Source: CAZAQK01 sp964535825 (GTDB lineage Bacteria > Pseudomonadota > Alphaproteobacteria > Rickettsiales > SXRF01). Taken from it: a stretch of DNA of 64,000 nt. The notes beneath the pieces are model-generated. The model saw only the letters and a program-made list of their open reading frames with translations, made no database searches and was not told the origin of the DNA. Both the position numbers and the translations under genes were made by a program. Below, one piece after another: positions 27,378 through 35,477 of the stretch; within the stretch, counting starts at the first letter, position 1; every line of letters begins with the position of its first letter. The DNA lies in assembly GCA_964535825.1 (NCBI GenBank), contig CAZHUC010000001.1:186001-250000 (forward strand). Reading direction: 5' to 3'.

Positions 27378-27569
27378 CTATCCTAGGAAGCCTGCGATTG
27401 CAGTGAACACATTGTTAGCTGTTGCTTCGCCGATAGTGGATATTGCGCCGATCGCTATGATAGAGATCAGGCTGGCTATCAGGCCATATTCGATGGATGT
27501 CGCCCCTGCGCTGTCGCGTAGAAATCTGGCGAAGCTTTTTATGAATACATTAGTCTTAAAACAATTCAT
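27378..27569 (-). CDS. Flp family type IVb pilin, copy 2
   Basis: 63 residues from the ATG at 27569, which has GGAGG five bases upstream (an in-frame ATG at 27581 lies before it). FARFLRDSAGATSIEYGLIASLISIIAIGAISTIGE is split by the same Gly/Glu-Tyr signal as copy 1. The N-terminal leader is longer and ends differently. A 190-base AT-rich gap separates the two copies and should contain the promoter of copy 1. Confidence 0.88.
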   Translation of the reverse strand: MNCFKTNVFIKSFARFLRDSAGATSIEYGLIASLISIIAIGAISTIGEATANNVFTAIAGFLG

Positions 27570-27700
27570 GCAAGCCTCCAATACCTTCTATTTTAATATA
27601 TAGCTAACCATTCTTCCATTAATAAATTAAATTAGAATTAACAAATTTGTGTCAAAATTAAAGCAATTACATTGCAATTCATGGAATTTAAGTACGTTCA

Positions 27701-28600
27701 ATGCCTATATTTCCCGAGACACTGGAAAATTTAGAAAAAGGAACAGTGCATGAGCTCAATCTTGCACCGTATTCTATTACGCGTGAAGATATTCAGCTGT
27801 TGATAAAACTGCTTCCCGGCAATACGTCTTTACAAGCGATCATATTAGGCAGTTGTCAGTTCGACCGCGAATTAATTGAAGAATTTGCAGCAGTACTTAA
27901 AACGCATCCATCACTTATCGAATTATCGCTTGGGAATAATAATGAGATAGGTGACTCAGGCGCAAAGTCACTTGCTGGTGTGATCGAGAGTAGTAATATG
28001 CTTGCTTCCTTGCATATGCAGAAAGGTGGTATCGGTGACCATGGGGTCAGGGCGCTTGCGCGTGCGCTGAAGCAAAATAATGTGCTGAGCATATTGGACC
28101 TGACCGATAATAAGATTGGAGATGATGGAGCGATCGCGCTTGCCGAGATATTTAAGGATAACCGCACACTCACACGGCTCAGGCTCGATGGTAACCGTAT
28201 CGGATATGCTGGTATCTCAGCACTTACCAAAGCACTGGATGGTAATCAGACACTTGTGGAATTCACCATGATGAATAATAAGGCGACCGATGCACTTACT
28301 GCAGGAATCGAAAAAGCATTTGAGTCCAGCAAGAACATCATCAACCTGAAAATAAGTGGTAGCCGGGTGAATGATGTGTGCCACAACAATAAGCAGATCG
28401 TGCTGCAAATGTTTGAAAAACTCCAGCGTCAGCCCATCAATACATTGCCGGCAGAAGACATACGGCTGATCAAGGATCGAGTATATTCACTGGCCTATGT
28501 GGCAGAGCAGGATCTGCGTGTGCCGCGTTACAAGGTACTTGATCTGCTGAGCAGTATACAAAAGACCGTATCACCGCAGGCAGCGGCTGCCCAAGCCTAA
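27701..28600 (+). CDS. Leucine-rich repeat protein, ribonuclease-inhibitor type
   Basis: 299 residues. About six repeats of 28 residues between residues 35 and 230 follow the RI-type pattern LxxLxLxxNxIGDxGAxxLAxxLxxN, for example LSILDLTDNKIGDDGAIALAE. There is no signal peptide or membrane segment, so it should be cytosolic unless exported by another route. The C-terminal 70 residues are helical and end in an Ala-rich tail. RI-type LRRs mostly act in protein-protein binding. No Shine-Dalgarno is evident. Confidence 0.8.
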   Translation: MPIFPETLENLEKGTVHELNLAPYSITREDIQLLIKLLPGNTSLQAIILGSCQFDRELIEEFAAVLKTHPSLIELSLGNNNEIGDSGAKSLAGVIESSNMLASLHMQKGGIGDHGVRALARALKQNNVLSILDLTDNKIGDDGAIALAEIFKDNRTLTRLRLDGNRIGYAGISALTKALDGNQTLVEFTMMNNKATDALTAGIEKAFESSKNIINLKISGSRVNDVCHNNKQIVLQMFEKLQRQPINTLPAEDIRLIKDRVYSLAYVAEQDLRVPRYKVLDLLSSIQKTVSPQAAAAQA

Positions 28601-29124
28601 CGGCTGTTGTTACTGCACCAGATGGATTTTAAAATATCTAGCCCTTCAGTAAAGTTCTCTGCCATTTTTATGACTTTGGATGCATGTAGATTTGCAGGTT
28701 TTAATAGGAACGCTGGCTTTTCATTGAAGATGCAGATGTTCATTACCAGTGCGGCATGGCCACTCCGTGATAGATGGGCGAGGGCAGATTGATATTCTTC
28801 CTCGCGGCTACTTGCCCATTTTTCATCGTGTGGCTTAGTTTCCATGCCGCCAAGATGTGCAGGATCGACAGCTCGCACACCGGGAGCACCGAACCTTAAC
28901 GTATAAAGCCAGCGTAAGTGGACACCACACCAGTGCTGTGACTGATCTATGATGCCGCGTTCAAGGCACAGATCAAGAGCCTCTGTGGTTTCGCTATTCA
29001 GGCGTTTCATGATGAGTTCTGCCGTGCCACTATCACGCATGGGGCGCACTGTTCTTGGCCTGCCACGCTTACGGGGCAGGGGTGAACGTGGTGCAATGGT
29101 GGGGTCTAAAACTGTATTATGCAT
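28597..29124 (-). CDS. Hypothetical protein with AT-hook-like motif
   Basis: 175 residues, not recognised. KRGRPRTVRPM near residue 20 is an AT-hook-like DNA-binding motif. The middle WCGVHLRWLYTLRFGAPGV and the Trp-containing C-terminus suggest a small folded domain. AAGGA precedes the ATG. It is the last of three reverse-strand genes that are divergent from the phage-like block, so a regulatory role in that block is possible but unproven. Confidence 0.6.
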   Translation of the reverse strand: MHNTVLDPTIAPRSPLPRKRGRPRTVRPMRDSGTAELIMKRLNSETTEALDLCLERGIIDQSQHWCGVHLRWLYTLRFGAPGVRAVDPAHLGGMETKPHDEKWASSREEEYQSALAHLSRSGHAALVMNICIFNEKPAFLLKPANLHASKVIKMAENFTEGLDILKSIWCSNNSR

Positions 29125-29136
29125 GATGATCCTTTT

Positions 29137-29625
29137 TTACTCCCAAAAGCCAGTGAGAATTGTGGGTTGCTTGATTTCTTGCCTGGTTTCGGTCTTGGCT
29201 TTTTGTGCCTTTAGTTTTTGCCGATATGCTTTGCGCGATTCGTATCTGCTACCTTTGCCGGCATCTGCGCGCCATTTGACAGGATTGGCAATGGCGCGTT
29301 TTGCCTTACGACGAATATAATCGGCATCAAACCCTGCCAGATGGCATACCATTACAAAATCCTTGTTGGGTTCGGTCAGCCAGCGTATGGCCTCATGTTT
29401 GTGGTAGATGGATTCAGGGTTACGCGAATTACCGAGTGCATCCATCAAAGCTTGTGTAATGACGGCTGCCCACAAGGCTGACTCGCCTCGTACGGGGTTG
29501 TATGGTTCGAATAGCCAATGCTGGTAATCTGGCTTTTTTCGCTTTCTGGTTGATCGCCGGTGGGTAGGGGATGAAGCAGGTGTTGGTTGTGTGGGTGGGC
29601 TACTATCTGGCGCTTCGTACATCAT
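29137..29625 (-). CDS. Hypothetical protein, phage-associated style
   Basis: 162 residues, not recognised. A Pro/Ser-rich basic N-terminus (HRRSTRKRKK) is followed by a domain with HEAIRWLTEPNKDFVMVCHLAGFDADYIRRK, a helix-turn-helix-like pattern that I associate with small phage proteins, and a basic C-terminus. GGGGAG is six bases before the ATG. It lies 12 bases upstream of the AT-hook-like gene and probably shares its transcript. Confidence 0.6.
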   Translation of the reverse strand: MMYEAPDSSPPTQPTPASSPTHRRSTRKRKKPDYQHWLFEPYNPVRGESALWAAVITQALMDALGNSRNPESIYHKHEAIRWLTEPNKDFVMVCHLAGFDADYIRRKAKRAIANPVKWRADAGKGSRYESRKAYRQKLKAQKAKTETRQEIKQPTILTGFWE

Positions 29626-29805
29626 CTTTATCTCCCCTGTGATGCTTGTTACTGGCGTAAATCGCGGCTTTGGACTTAGACGTGATGAATAGGATTGGTC
29701 TTAATCTGATTCAGATATATCCTAAAAAAATAAAACCGGAAGGGGAATTTAAAAAAAAATACTCAATTATAATTATGCATGGAAGATAAAGCGCGATTAT
29801 TCGCT

Positions 29806-30249
29806 TTAGAAAGAGAGGCTGCTTTCCCGGCAATTCCTGCCATCAAAAAAAGCGTGAGGATGCTGGCAATCATTGGCTGCCGGCTGTGTTTTGCGCTTAC
29901 GAGCCCTAAGGCGCATGCGGGCATAGTTGAACCAGTTATGCTCATCAGCTTCTTTTTCGTCTTCAGTATGGTGAAGCATATCACGGAAGTGTACGCCATT
30001 ATGGTCGTCTATGAGTTGGCTGTCATAATGCGTAGCTTCAACTGCATCACGCAATTCACCTGCGTTATACCATGAAAGGGCGATGCCTAGTTTGCGTAAT
30101 TCCTCGATGACCTGCATAGGCAGGGCAACGCCATTGACCACCGTCTCGCCTTCGATGATCTGCGGGTGCTCTGCAGACGACTGGCCATGTGGCTTGAGAG
30201 AGCCAAGTTCGTTTGCGGGGTAATCATATGTTGTGTGTGCATGAATCAT
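29806..30249 (-). CDS. Hypothetical protein
   Basis: 147 residues, not recognised. Rich in His, Asp and Glu, with IEELRKLGIALSWYNAGELRDAVEATHYDSQLIDDHNG in the middle and a basic MRLRARKRK segment near the end. A GGAGGG sequence about twenty bases upstream is too far to be decisive. It is the first gene of the reverse-strand trio and divergent from the terminase region. About 180 bases between it and the next gene contain no convincing gene. Confidence 0.5.
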   Translation of the reverse strand: MIHAHTTYDYPANELGSLKPHGQSSAEHPQIIEGETVVNGVALPMQVIEELRKLGIALSWYNAGELRDAVEATHYDSQLIDDHNGVHFRDMLHHTEDEKEADEHNWFNYARMRLRARKRKTQPAANDCQHPHAFFDGRNCRESSLSF

Positions 30250-30377
30250 GATTTCATCATAGCAAAAAACACCCTCCTATAGGGTTACAGCATTGTGAAA
30301 GCGTATATGACAGAAATATGACACCCCCTTCCGGGGCTGTCGAAAACGCGCTATTCCTTGATTTTACGGGGGATTAG

Positions 30378-30719
30378 ATGACACATGACACACAAGAAAA
30401 AACAAGCAAAAACAACAATAAATTACAGGAAGATATCACCCGGCTCGGGCAGCTTGCCCGCAAGGTTATGGACAGAATGCAAACCATGCTGGAGGCGGGC
30501 CAGGAAGATAATGCAGAGTTATTTGGAGGCCGGTATTCGCTGGTTTCTGCACTTAATACGTTAACCGGCCTGATACTATCATTGGAGGCACGGCAGCGAT
30601 TGATTGCTGGCAGCGACAGTAGTGATTCAAAAGCAAATGGTATGTCGGTATCAGATGCTGATATGCAGTTGCTGGAGCAATTCCTAAGCAGACAACAGAA
30701 TCAGTCAATATCTGAGTAA
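30378..30719 (+). CDS. Candidate small terminase / GTA g1-like protein
   Basis: 113 residues, mostly helical, no recognised signature. Its place, 11 bases before the large terminase, and the pattern LARKVMDRMQTMLEAG ... LVSALNTLTGLILSLEARQRLI suggest a small terminase subunit that recruits DNA to the packaging motor. GGGGGA is five bases before the ATG. A short inverted CCCC-TTCC-GGGG and other hairpin-like sequence precede it in the promoter gap. Function is by position only. Confidence 0.6.
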   Translation: MTHDTQEKTSKNNNKLQEDITRLGQLARKVMDRMQTMLEAGQEDNAELFGGRYSLVSALNTLTGLILSLEARQRLIAGSDSSDSKANGMSVSDADMQLLEQFLSRQQNQSISE

Positions 30720-30730
30720 TACAGATCAGG

Positions 30731-32119
30731 ATGACACATTGGTTCGAACGGCTTCTTAAAGCCGACTTTACGACCTTCACCGGCAAAACGCTGATGACGG
30801 TCAACCCTGGTGCTCTGTATATGCCGAACTGGCATATCGATCTGATAGGTGAATATCTGGAAGCGGTGCGGCGCGGAGAAATAAAGCGCCTCATCATCAA
30901 CATGCCGCCGCGTGCGCTGAAATCTACCTGTGTAACGGTGGCGTGGCCAGCATGGCTTCTGGGGCATAACCCATCATGCCGTATCATCGCGGCCAGCTAT
31001 TCATATTCGCTTAGTATCAAACATTCGCTGGATACACGGCTGGTGATGGAATCAGAGTGGTACAAAAATATTTTTCCTGATACGCGCATTACGAAAGGGC
31101 AGAATGAAAAGCGCAAATTTGTCACGACGCGCAGAGGGTATCGCTATGCCACATCGGTCGGCGGTACTACCACCGGTGAAGGCGGCAATATACTGATCAT
31201 GGATGATCCCATGAATCCTGTGCAGGCCATGAGCGCGGCAAAGCGTGAACGCGTGGCGGAATGGTATAGCCATACATTCGCCACGCGGCTGGATGATAAA
31301 AAGAAGGGGGCGATCATACTGGTAATGCAGCGATTGCATCAGGAAGATCTGAGCGGATATTTGTTGGAACGAGGGGGGTGGGAGCACTTACGCCTGCCTG
31401 CGATTGCTACGGAAGATACTGTCTACGATTTTGGCCGCCTAAAGAAAACCATGAAGGCAGGTGAAATGATGCATCCACTACGGGAAGATCAGGACATCAT
31501 CGAGCGTGCCAAGGCAGAATTGGGAAGTTCGGTATTCGCCGCTCAGTATCAGCAACAACCTGTGCCTGCGCAGGGGCGAATGGTGCGGCCATGGTGGTTT
31601 GGCCGTTATAAGAACCTGCCAGCGATATTCGAACGCGTGGTGCAAAGCTGGGATACTGCCATTAAGAGCGGGCAGGGTAATGATGCCAGCGTGTGTATCA
31701 CCTTCGGTGAACATGAAGGAAAGAGCTACATGCTGGATGTAGCGGTGATGCGAGTGGAATATCCTGACCTGAAGAGAGTATTCATCAAGCTGGCAGAGCA
31801 ATGGGAGCCAGCCTCCGTACTGGTGGAAGATAAGGCCAGTGGCCAACAGCTGGTGCAGGATATGAAAAGAGAGACCACGCTGCCCGTAATCGCCATACAG
31901 CCTAAGGGCGATAAGATAAGCAGATTTGCGGCTGTTTCTGCCATGTGTGAGGCGGGGAAGGTGGTGCTGCCGGTGCGAGCCGCATGGCTTGCCGGGTTCG
32001 AAGAAGAGCTGTTTTCCTTCCCGGAAGGCAAGAATGATGACCAGGTTGATGCCTTTTCACAGTATCTTGACTGGTTACGACGAGCCAAAAAACTCTCCCT
32101 CTCAATCAGAAAAATCTAG
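30731..32119 (+). CDS. terL: Phage/GTA large terminase subunit
   Basis: 462 residues. The N-terminal ATPase has a non-classical Walker A, NMPPRALKST at 57-66, and Walker B ILIMDDP at 154-160. The C-terminal nuclease shows acidic residues in QSWDTA, VEDKASG and NDDQVDAFSQYL. It packages DNA into proheads and cuts it at headful or site. The PPR-x-KS type Walker A is known in terminases from alphaproteobacterial prophages. First firm gene of the block. Confidence 0.93.
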   Translation: MTHWFERLLKADFTTFTGKTLMTVNPGALYMPNWHIDLIGEYLEAVRRGEIKRLIINMPPRALKSTCVTVAWPAWLLGHNPSCRIIAASYSYSLSIKHSLDTRLVMESEWYKNIFPDTRITKGQNEKRKFVTTRRGYRYATSVGGTTTGEGGNILIMDDPMNPVQAMSAAKRERVAEWYSHTFATRLDDKKKGAIILVMQRLHQEDLSGYLLERGGWEHLRLPAIATEDTVYDFGRLKKTMKAGEMMHPLREDQDIIERAKAELGSSVFAAQYQQQPVPAQGRMVRPWWFGRYKNLPAIFERVVQSWDTAIKSGQGNDASVCITFGEHEGKSYMLDVAVMRVEYPDLKRVFIKLAEQWEPASVLVEDKASGQQLVQDMKRETTLPVIAIQPKGDKISRFAAVSAMCEAGKVVLPVRAAWLAGFEEELFSFPEGKNDDQVDAFSQYLDWLRRAKKLSLSIRKI

Positions 32120-32231
32120 TAAATCTGCGGCTTACATACGGATAAAAAAATTTTCTGTAATTTTAACTTATTATTAAATTGCCGTGCATATTATCATTAA
32201 TAATGATGAATTAGTTAACGCAGAGGACAGT

Positions 32232-32513
32232 ATGACGCAGGATGTTATCAGTGATTGGGTTGAAAAGGCGAAGCAGGCGGAAGCCTCTGCTGCCAGCCCA
32301 TCTGGCGTGCGTGTCATACGCCGTGCAGAAACTCAGAGTCGTGGCGCACAGATCATGGAGATCGCTGAAAAGATCCGTCCGTGGATCGCCAAGATATTTG
32401 AAGGTGTACGCGATGAAAATGGCATGCTAGTGCAGCCGGCGCGCGTGCGTGGAATATCGCTTAACGTGGCGCAGAGCCTCGTTAAGGAACAAGAATCACA
32501 AGCCAGTGCGTAA
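32232..32513 (+). CDS. Hypothetical protein in the phage-like block
   Basis: 93 residues from the ATG at 32232 with GAGGA about five bases upstream; the frame also runs from 32184. Not recognised. Ala/Glu-rich N-terminus and a central KIRPWIAKIFEGVRDENGMLVQPARVRGISL. The gap after terL holds an AT-rich stretch. It sits where RcGTA has no gene. Confidence 0.55.
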   Translation: MTQDVISDWVEKAKQAEASAASPSGVRVIRRAETQSRGAQIMEIAEKIRPWIAKIFEGVRDENGMLVQPARVRGISLNVAQSLVKEQESQASA

Positions 32514-32546
32514 GACGCTGGCACTACTACCGCAACAGGGGGGATT

Positions 32547-32705
32547 ATGGTGGATGTAAACAAGATAGATGCAGAGACACTGGCTAAACATTTAAGGTCT
32601 GTTGAACCAGAATTAACTGCGCAGGTTAACCAGGAAAAGCTTGGTGTGCTGTGTGCAGGTGCTTGTCATGATCTACAGAATCCCGCTAAAGGCCGCGGTC
32701 GTTAA
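32547..32705 (+). CDS. Very small protein, 52 residues
   Basis: ATG at 32547 follows a strong AGGGGGG ribosome-binding site. The product starts MVDVNKIDAETLAKHL, and its C-terminus is LGVLCAGACHDLQNPAKGRGR. Acidic N-terminal half, then a short Cys-containing basic tail. Not recognised. The start signal is convincing; the product has no known family. Confidence 0.5.
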   Translation: MVDVNKIDAETLAKHLRSVEPELTAQVNQEKLGVLCAGACHDLQNPAKGRGR

Positions 32706-32751
32706 GGAATTTCCCCAAAGAGTAAGAAACTGTCACAAAAGTTTCACTGAG

Positions 32752-32780
32752 CTGTCACGATAGTGAAATCTACCTATGCT
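32752..32780 (+). promoter_or_regulatory. Candidate sigma-70 promoter
   Basis: -35 CTGTCA at 32752-32757 and -10 TATGCT at 32775-32780 with a 17-base spacer. Transcription would begin near 32787, inside the following hairpin. Match is 4/6 in each box, so this is a suggestion. Confidence 0.4.
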
Positions 32781-32781
32781 A

Positions 32782-32815
32782 GCCTCCATCATGTAATGTG
32801 ATGGAGGCTTTTTTT
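32782..32815 (+). terminator. Terminator-like hairpin whose 3' arm carries a ribosome-binding site
   Basis: GCCTCCATCA (32782-32791) pairs with TGATGGAGGC (32799-32808), loop of seven bases, followed by seven T. This is a textbook intrinsic terminator. The 3' arm contains GGAGG eight bases before the ATG at 32816, with the T-run as spacer, so folding would also hide the ribosome-binding site of the next gene. Confidence 0.8.
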
Positions 32816-33274
32816 ATGAACGAGCAATTATCCCCCGAACTATCCAAACGCCTTAATCAACGCATGGAAGAGTTAATGGTGGAGATTCTCGAGATAAAAG
32901 TATACTTGGCCGAACCTCTATCGGAAGAAGGCATGGCAATGCTGCCGCTAGGTATCATGGGTGAGGTCATGTCATCCGAGCTTGAACAGGAAAGCACAGG
33001 ACTTGCCAAGCAGGCACATTATATTACAGCAGAAAAAGGTGTAGATAGCTGGGAACGCCTGAAGGCTTCTATGTATCTTCACAGAAAGATTGCCATGCTG
33101 GCTACTCTTACACGCATCATAGAACAATTACCTGCTGCCAGTGTGCAGGCAAAGTGTGCTGTAATACGCCTTACAGGAAGAATAGCGCAAACCTGCCGCA
33201 ACATTGACTCTGTGCTGGATGTGTTGGTATCTGAGAGTATCAATACTCCCGAAACAAAACTGGCAAAAATATAA
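32816..33274 (+). CDS. Hypothetical helical protein
   Basis: 152 residues, not recognised. Almost entirely helical by appearance (SKRLNQRMEELMVEILEIKVYL; LHRKIAMLATLTRIIEQL). The start at 32816 is chosen because the frame upstream lies inside the hairpin, whose GGAGG is correctly spaced for this ATG. Sits between terminase and portal, where RcGTA has no large gene. Confidence 0.6.
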   Translation: MNEQLSPELSKRLNQRMEELMVEILEIKVYLAEPLSEEGMAMLPLGIMGEVMSSELEQESTGLAKQAHYITAEKGVDSWERLKASMYLHRKIAMLATLTRIIEQLPAASVQAKCAVIRLTGRIAQTCRNIDSVLDVLVSESINTPETKLAKI

Positions 33275-33297
33275 TTTCATTTTTCCTCTTCCGGTGC

Positions 33298-33314
33298 ATA
33301 CCACGTGTGGGTAT
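33298..33314. promoter_or_regulatory. Inverted repeat upstream of portal gene
   Basis: ATACC-ACGTGTG-GGTAT, a 17-base near palindrome about 90 bases before the portal start. A second one, GACCT-tacac-AGGTC, follows at about 33344. They may be operators or leader hairpins. The rest of this 133-base gap is AT-rich and promoter-like. Confidence 0.35.
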
Positions 33315-33407
33315 TTCTATAAATATAGGCTCAAAAAATTCTGACCTTACACAGGTCGTTTCCACTTAGATCGAAATGATATAACCCTGCTTTTTCCGGA
33401 GGTATCC

Positions 33408-34673
33408 ATGAAGGCATCTGTCCATGCTGGCCAGAAACAATATTCTGTTGCTAAAAAAATGCGCCAACTGATCACATTGAAAACTGGCAAACCACAACAG
33501 AAGAAAAGTAAATATACCCAGGTGCTGGGTGGATTGATGACGCGATCCTATATGGTGATGCCCGGTCAGGCCGTGTGGATGGACAGGGATTACGGCCAGT
33601 TCGCTGAAGAAGCTTATGTGAAGAACGTGATCGCCCATCGTGCGATCACCATGATCTCGGCAGCGGCATCTTCGGTGCGCCTGAAGCTATATGCAACACC
33701 AGCAAAAGGCGCTCGCCGTGAAGTAAAGCAGCATCCGGTACTAAAACTGCTGAAGCAGCCAAACCCCCTGCAGGGTATGGGGGAATTTCTCCAGAACATG
33801 TATCAGTATCGCCTTATCAGCGGTAACGCTTATATACAGGCAATAGGAGCGAAGGATACGCCACCTTCCGAGCTGCATTTGCTACGGCCAGACCGTGTGG
33901 CGGTGATTGCAGGTAATGGCACGCTGCCTTCTGGCTATCGTTATACGGTCGGGGAGTATAGCAAGGACTTTCCGGTAGACAGGCTCACGGGCGCATCACG
34001 CATACTCCATATCAAGAATTTCCACCCATTGAATGATTGGTATGGCCTCTCGCCAGTGGAAGCCGCGGCCTATAGTATCGACCAGCACAACCAGTCTGGT
34101 GCTTGGAATCAGGCACTGCTGCAAAATGGCGCACGGCCAAGTGGTGCGCTGGTGGTGCGCGGTGATGGCGCAGGCGGGGCAACACTTTCTGAAGAGCAAT
34201 ATAATCGCGTGAAGCACCAGATCGATGAGCAGTTCACCGGTGCTGCGAATGCAGGCAGACCGATCTTGCTGGAAGGCGGGCTGGACTGGCGCGAAATGAG
34301 CCTGACGCCCAAAGATATGGATTTTGTGGAAGCGAAGCATTCCAGCGCGCGAGATATTGCGCTCGCCTTTGGTGTGCCACCACAACTGCTCGGTATTCCC
34401 GGCGATAATACCTATGCGAATTTACAGGAAGCACGGCTGGCATTGTGGGAGCAGACCATCGTACCGCTTGTGAACTGCACAATGAACACACTGGAGAACT
34501 GGCTGTTGCCAATGTTTGGTGGCGGGCTGGATCTGGTTGTGGATACGGATGGTATCTCTGCATTGGCACTGCGTAATCAGGCCGTGTGGGAGCGTGTAGA
34601 GAAAGCAAGCTTCCTGACTGAAGATGAAAAACGTGCTGCTGTTGGCTTTGGCCCTAAAACACCTTCCATTTAG
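33408..34673 (+). CDS. Phage/GTA portal protein, HK97 family
   Basis: 421 residues, typical length. The order of segments matches HK97-like portals: an N-terminal arm, AYVKNVIAHRAITMISAAASS, HPVLKLLKQPNPLQ, LISGNAYIQAIG, the central PLNDWYGLSPVEAA, and the C-terminal SARDIALAFGVPPQLLGIPGDNTYANLQEA. A dodecamer of this protein forms the head vertex through which DNA enters. GGAGG with good spacing precedes the ATG. Confidence 0.93.
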   Translation: MKASVHAGQKQYSVAKKMRQLITLKTGKPQQKKSKYTQVLGGLMTRSYMVMPGQAVWMDRDYGQFAEEAYVKNVIAHRAITMISAAASSVRLKLYATPAKGARREVKQHPVLKLLKQPNPLQGMGEFLQNMYQYRLISGNAYIQAIGAKDTPPSELHLLRPDRVAVIAGNGTLPSGYRYTVGEYSKDFPVDRLTGASRILHIKNFHPLNDWYGLSPVEAAAYSIDQHNQSGAWNQALLQNGARPSGALVVRGDGAGGATLSEEQYNRVKHQIDEQFTGAANAGRPILLEGGLDWREMSLTPKDMDFVEAKHSSARDIALAFGVPPQLLGIPGDNTYANLQEARLALWEQTIVPLVNCTMNTLENWLLPMFGGGLDLVVDTDGISALALRNQAVWERVEKASFLTEDEKRAAVGFGPKTPSI

Positions 34674-34717
34674 TCCTGTACGTCGTTATCCTTCGGCCTC
34701 GGTGTGCTCACATACCA

Positions 34718-34777
34718 CACAAAATCCGCACGCGGGATTTTGTGCTTTAAAAAACCAAATCCCACATGTGGATTTGG
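34718..34777. terminator. Two hairpins after the portal gene
   Basis: CACAAAATCC pairs with GGATTTTGTG (34718-34744, perfect 10-bp stem) and is followed by A/T-rich sequence. CCAAATCC pairs with GGATTTGG (34755-34777). The first may end the portal transcript. A GC-rich stretch with CGCGCGCCTCGCCTCGG follows. These separate the portal from the cytochrome b561 gene. Confidence 0.5.
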
Positions 34778-34907
34778 GATGTACGCTCCGCGCGCCTCGC
34801 CTCGGCTGCCTAGTACAGAACGAAAGCGAAGGTGTTTTCAATTATTCCAATTTGCATCGCTTTAGTTACTTATGCTAAAACTTGAAAAATGTTTTAGCGA
34901 GGGTGCA

Positions 34908-35477
34908 ATGTCGGTACGCAACACAAAACACCAATATGGTTCAGTAGCAAAATTCCTGCACTGGTTGATGTTCCTGATGATCGTGGGGCTTTTAATAGTG
35001 GGCAATATCATGGAAGATATTGAGCCGTTATCACTTAAATTCCAGATCTACGGAATTCATAAATCACTTGGTATCTCTGTGCTTATACTAGTGACGGTGC
35101 GCCTGTTCTGGAAGATAACCAACACCAGCCCGACATTGCCTGCCCATATGAAGCCGATCGAGAAATTAATGGCACATGCCGGACACGCGGCGCTCTATTT
35201 ACTACTTATTGTAATGCCACTTTCCGGCTGGATGATGTCTTCTGCTGCCGGATTCCCGGTTTCTGTGTTCGGGTTGTTCACGTTACCTAATCTGGTTGAG
35301 CCAGACCGGCATTTGATGAAAGATCTTGAGGATGTGCATGAGTTACTGGCCAATGTAATTATTGCATTGGTCTCCCTGCATGTACTTGCAGCATTATTTC
35401 ACCATTTTTATCACAAGGATAATGTGCTAAGAAGGATGCTACCATTTGTAAAAGTTAAAGAGGATCAGGATGCGTAA
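34908..35477 (+). CDS. Cytochrome b561 family protein
   Basis: 189 residues from the ATG at 34908, which has GAGGG upstream. Four membrane helices with heme-ligand histidines in KFLHWL, GIHKSLG, AGHAALYLL and SLHVLAALFHH, the layout of di-heme b561 (YodB/CybB). It passes electrons from membrane quinol or to periplasmic partners. The next gene, a YceI-like protein, overlaps by eight bases; this pair is common in proteobacteria. Presence inside a head gene module is unusual. Confidence 0.88.
   Translation: MSVRNTKHQYGSVAKFLHWLMFLMIVGLLIVGNIMEDIEPLSLKFQIYGIHKSLGISVLILVTVRLFWKITNTSPTLPAHMKPIEKLMAHAGHAALYLLLIVMPLSGWMMSSAAGFPVSVFGLFTLPNLVEPDRHLMKDLEDVHELLANVIIALVSLHVLAALFHHFYHKDNVLRRMLPFVKVKEDQDA

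Noticed and set aside
29763..29999. 78-residue reverse frame overlapping the 147-residue gene
   Set aside because: Overlaps a longer frame on the same strand and has no clear start signal; kept out for lack of support.
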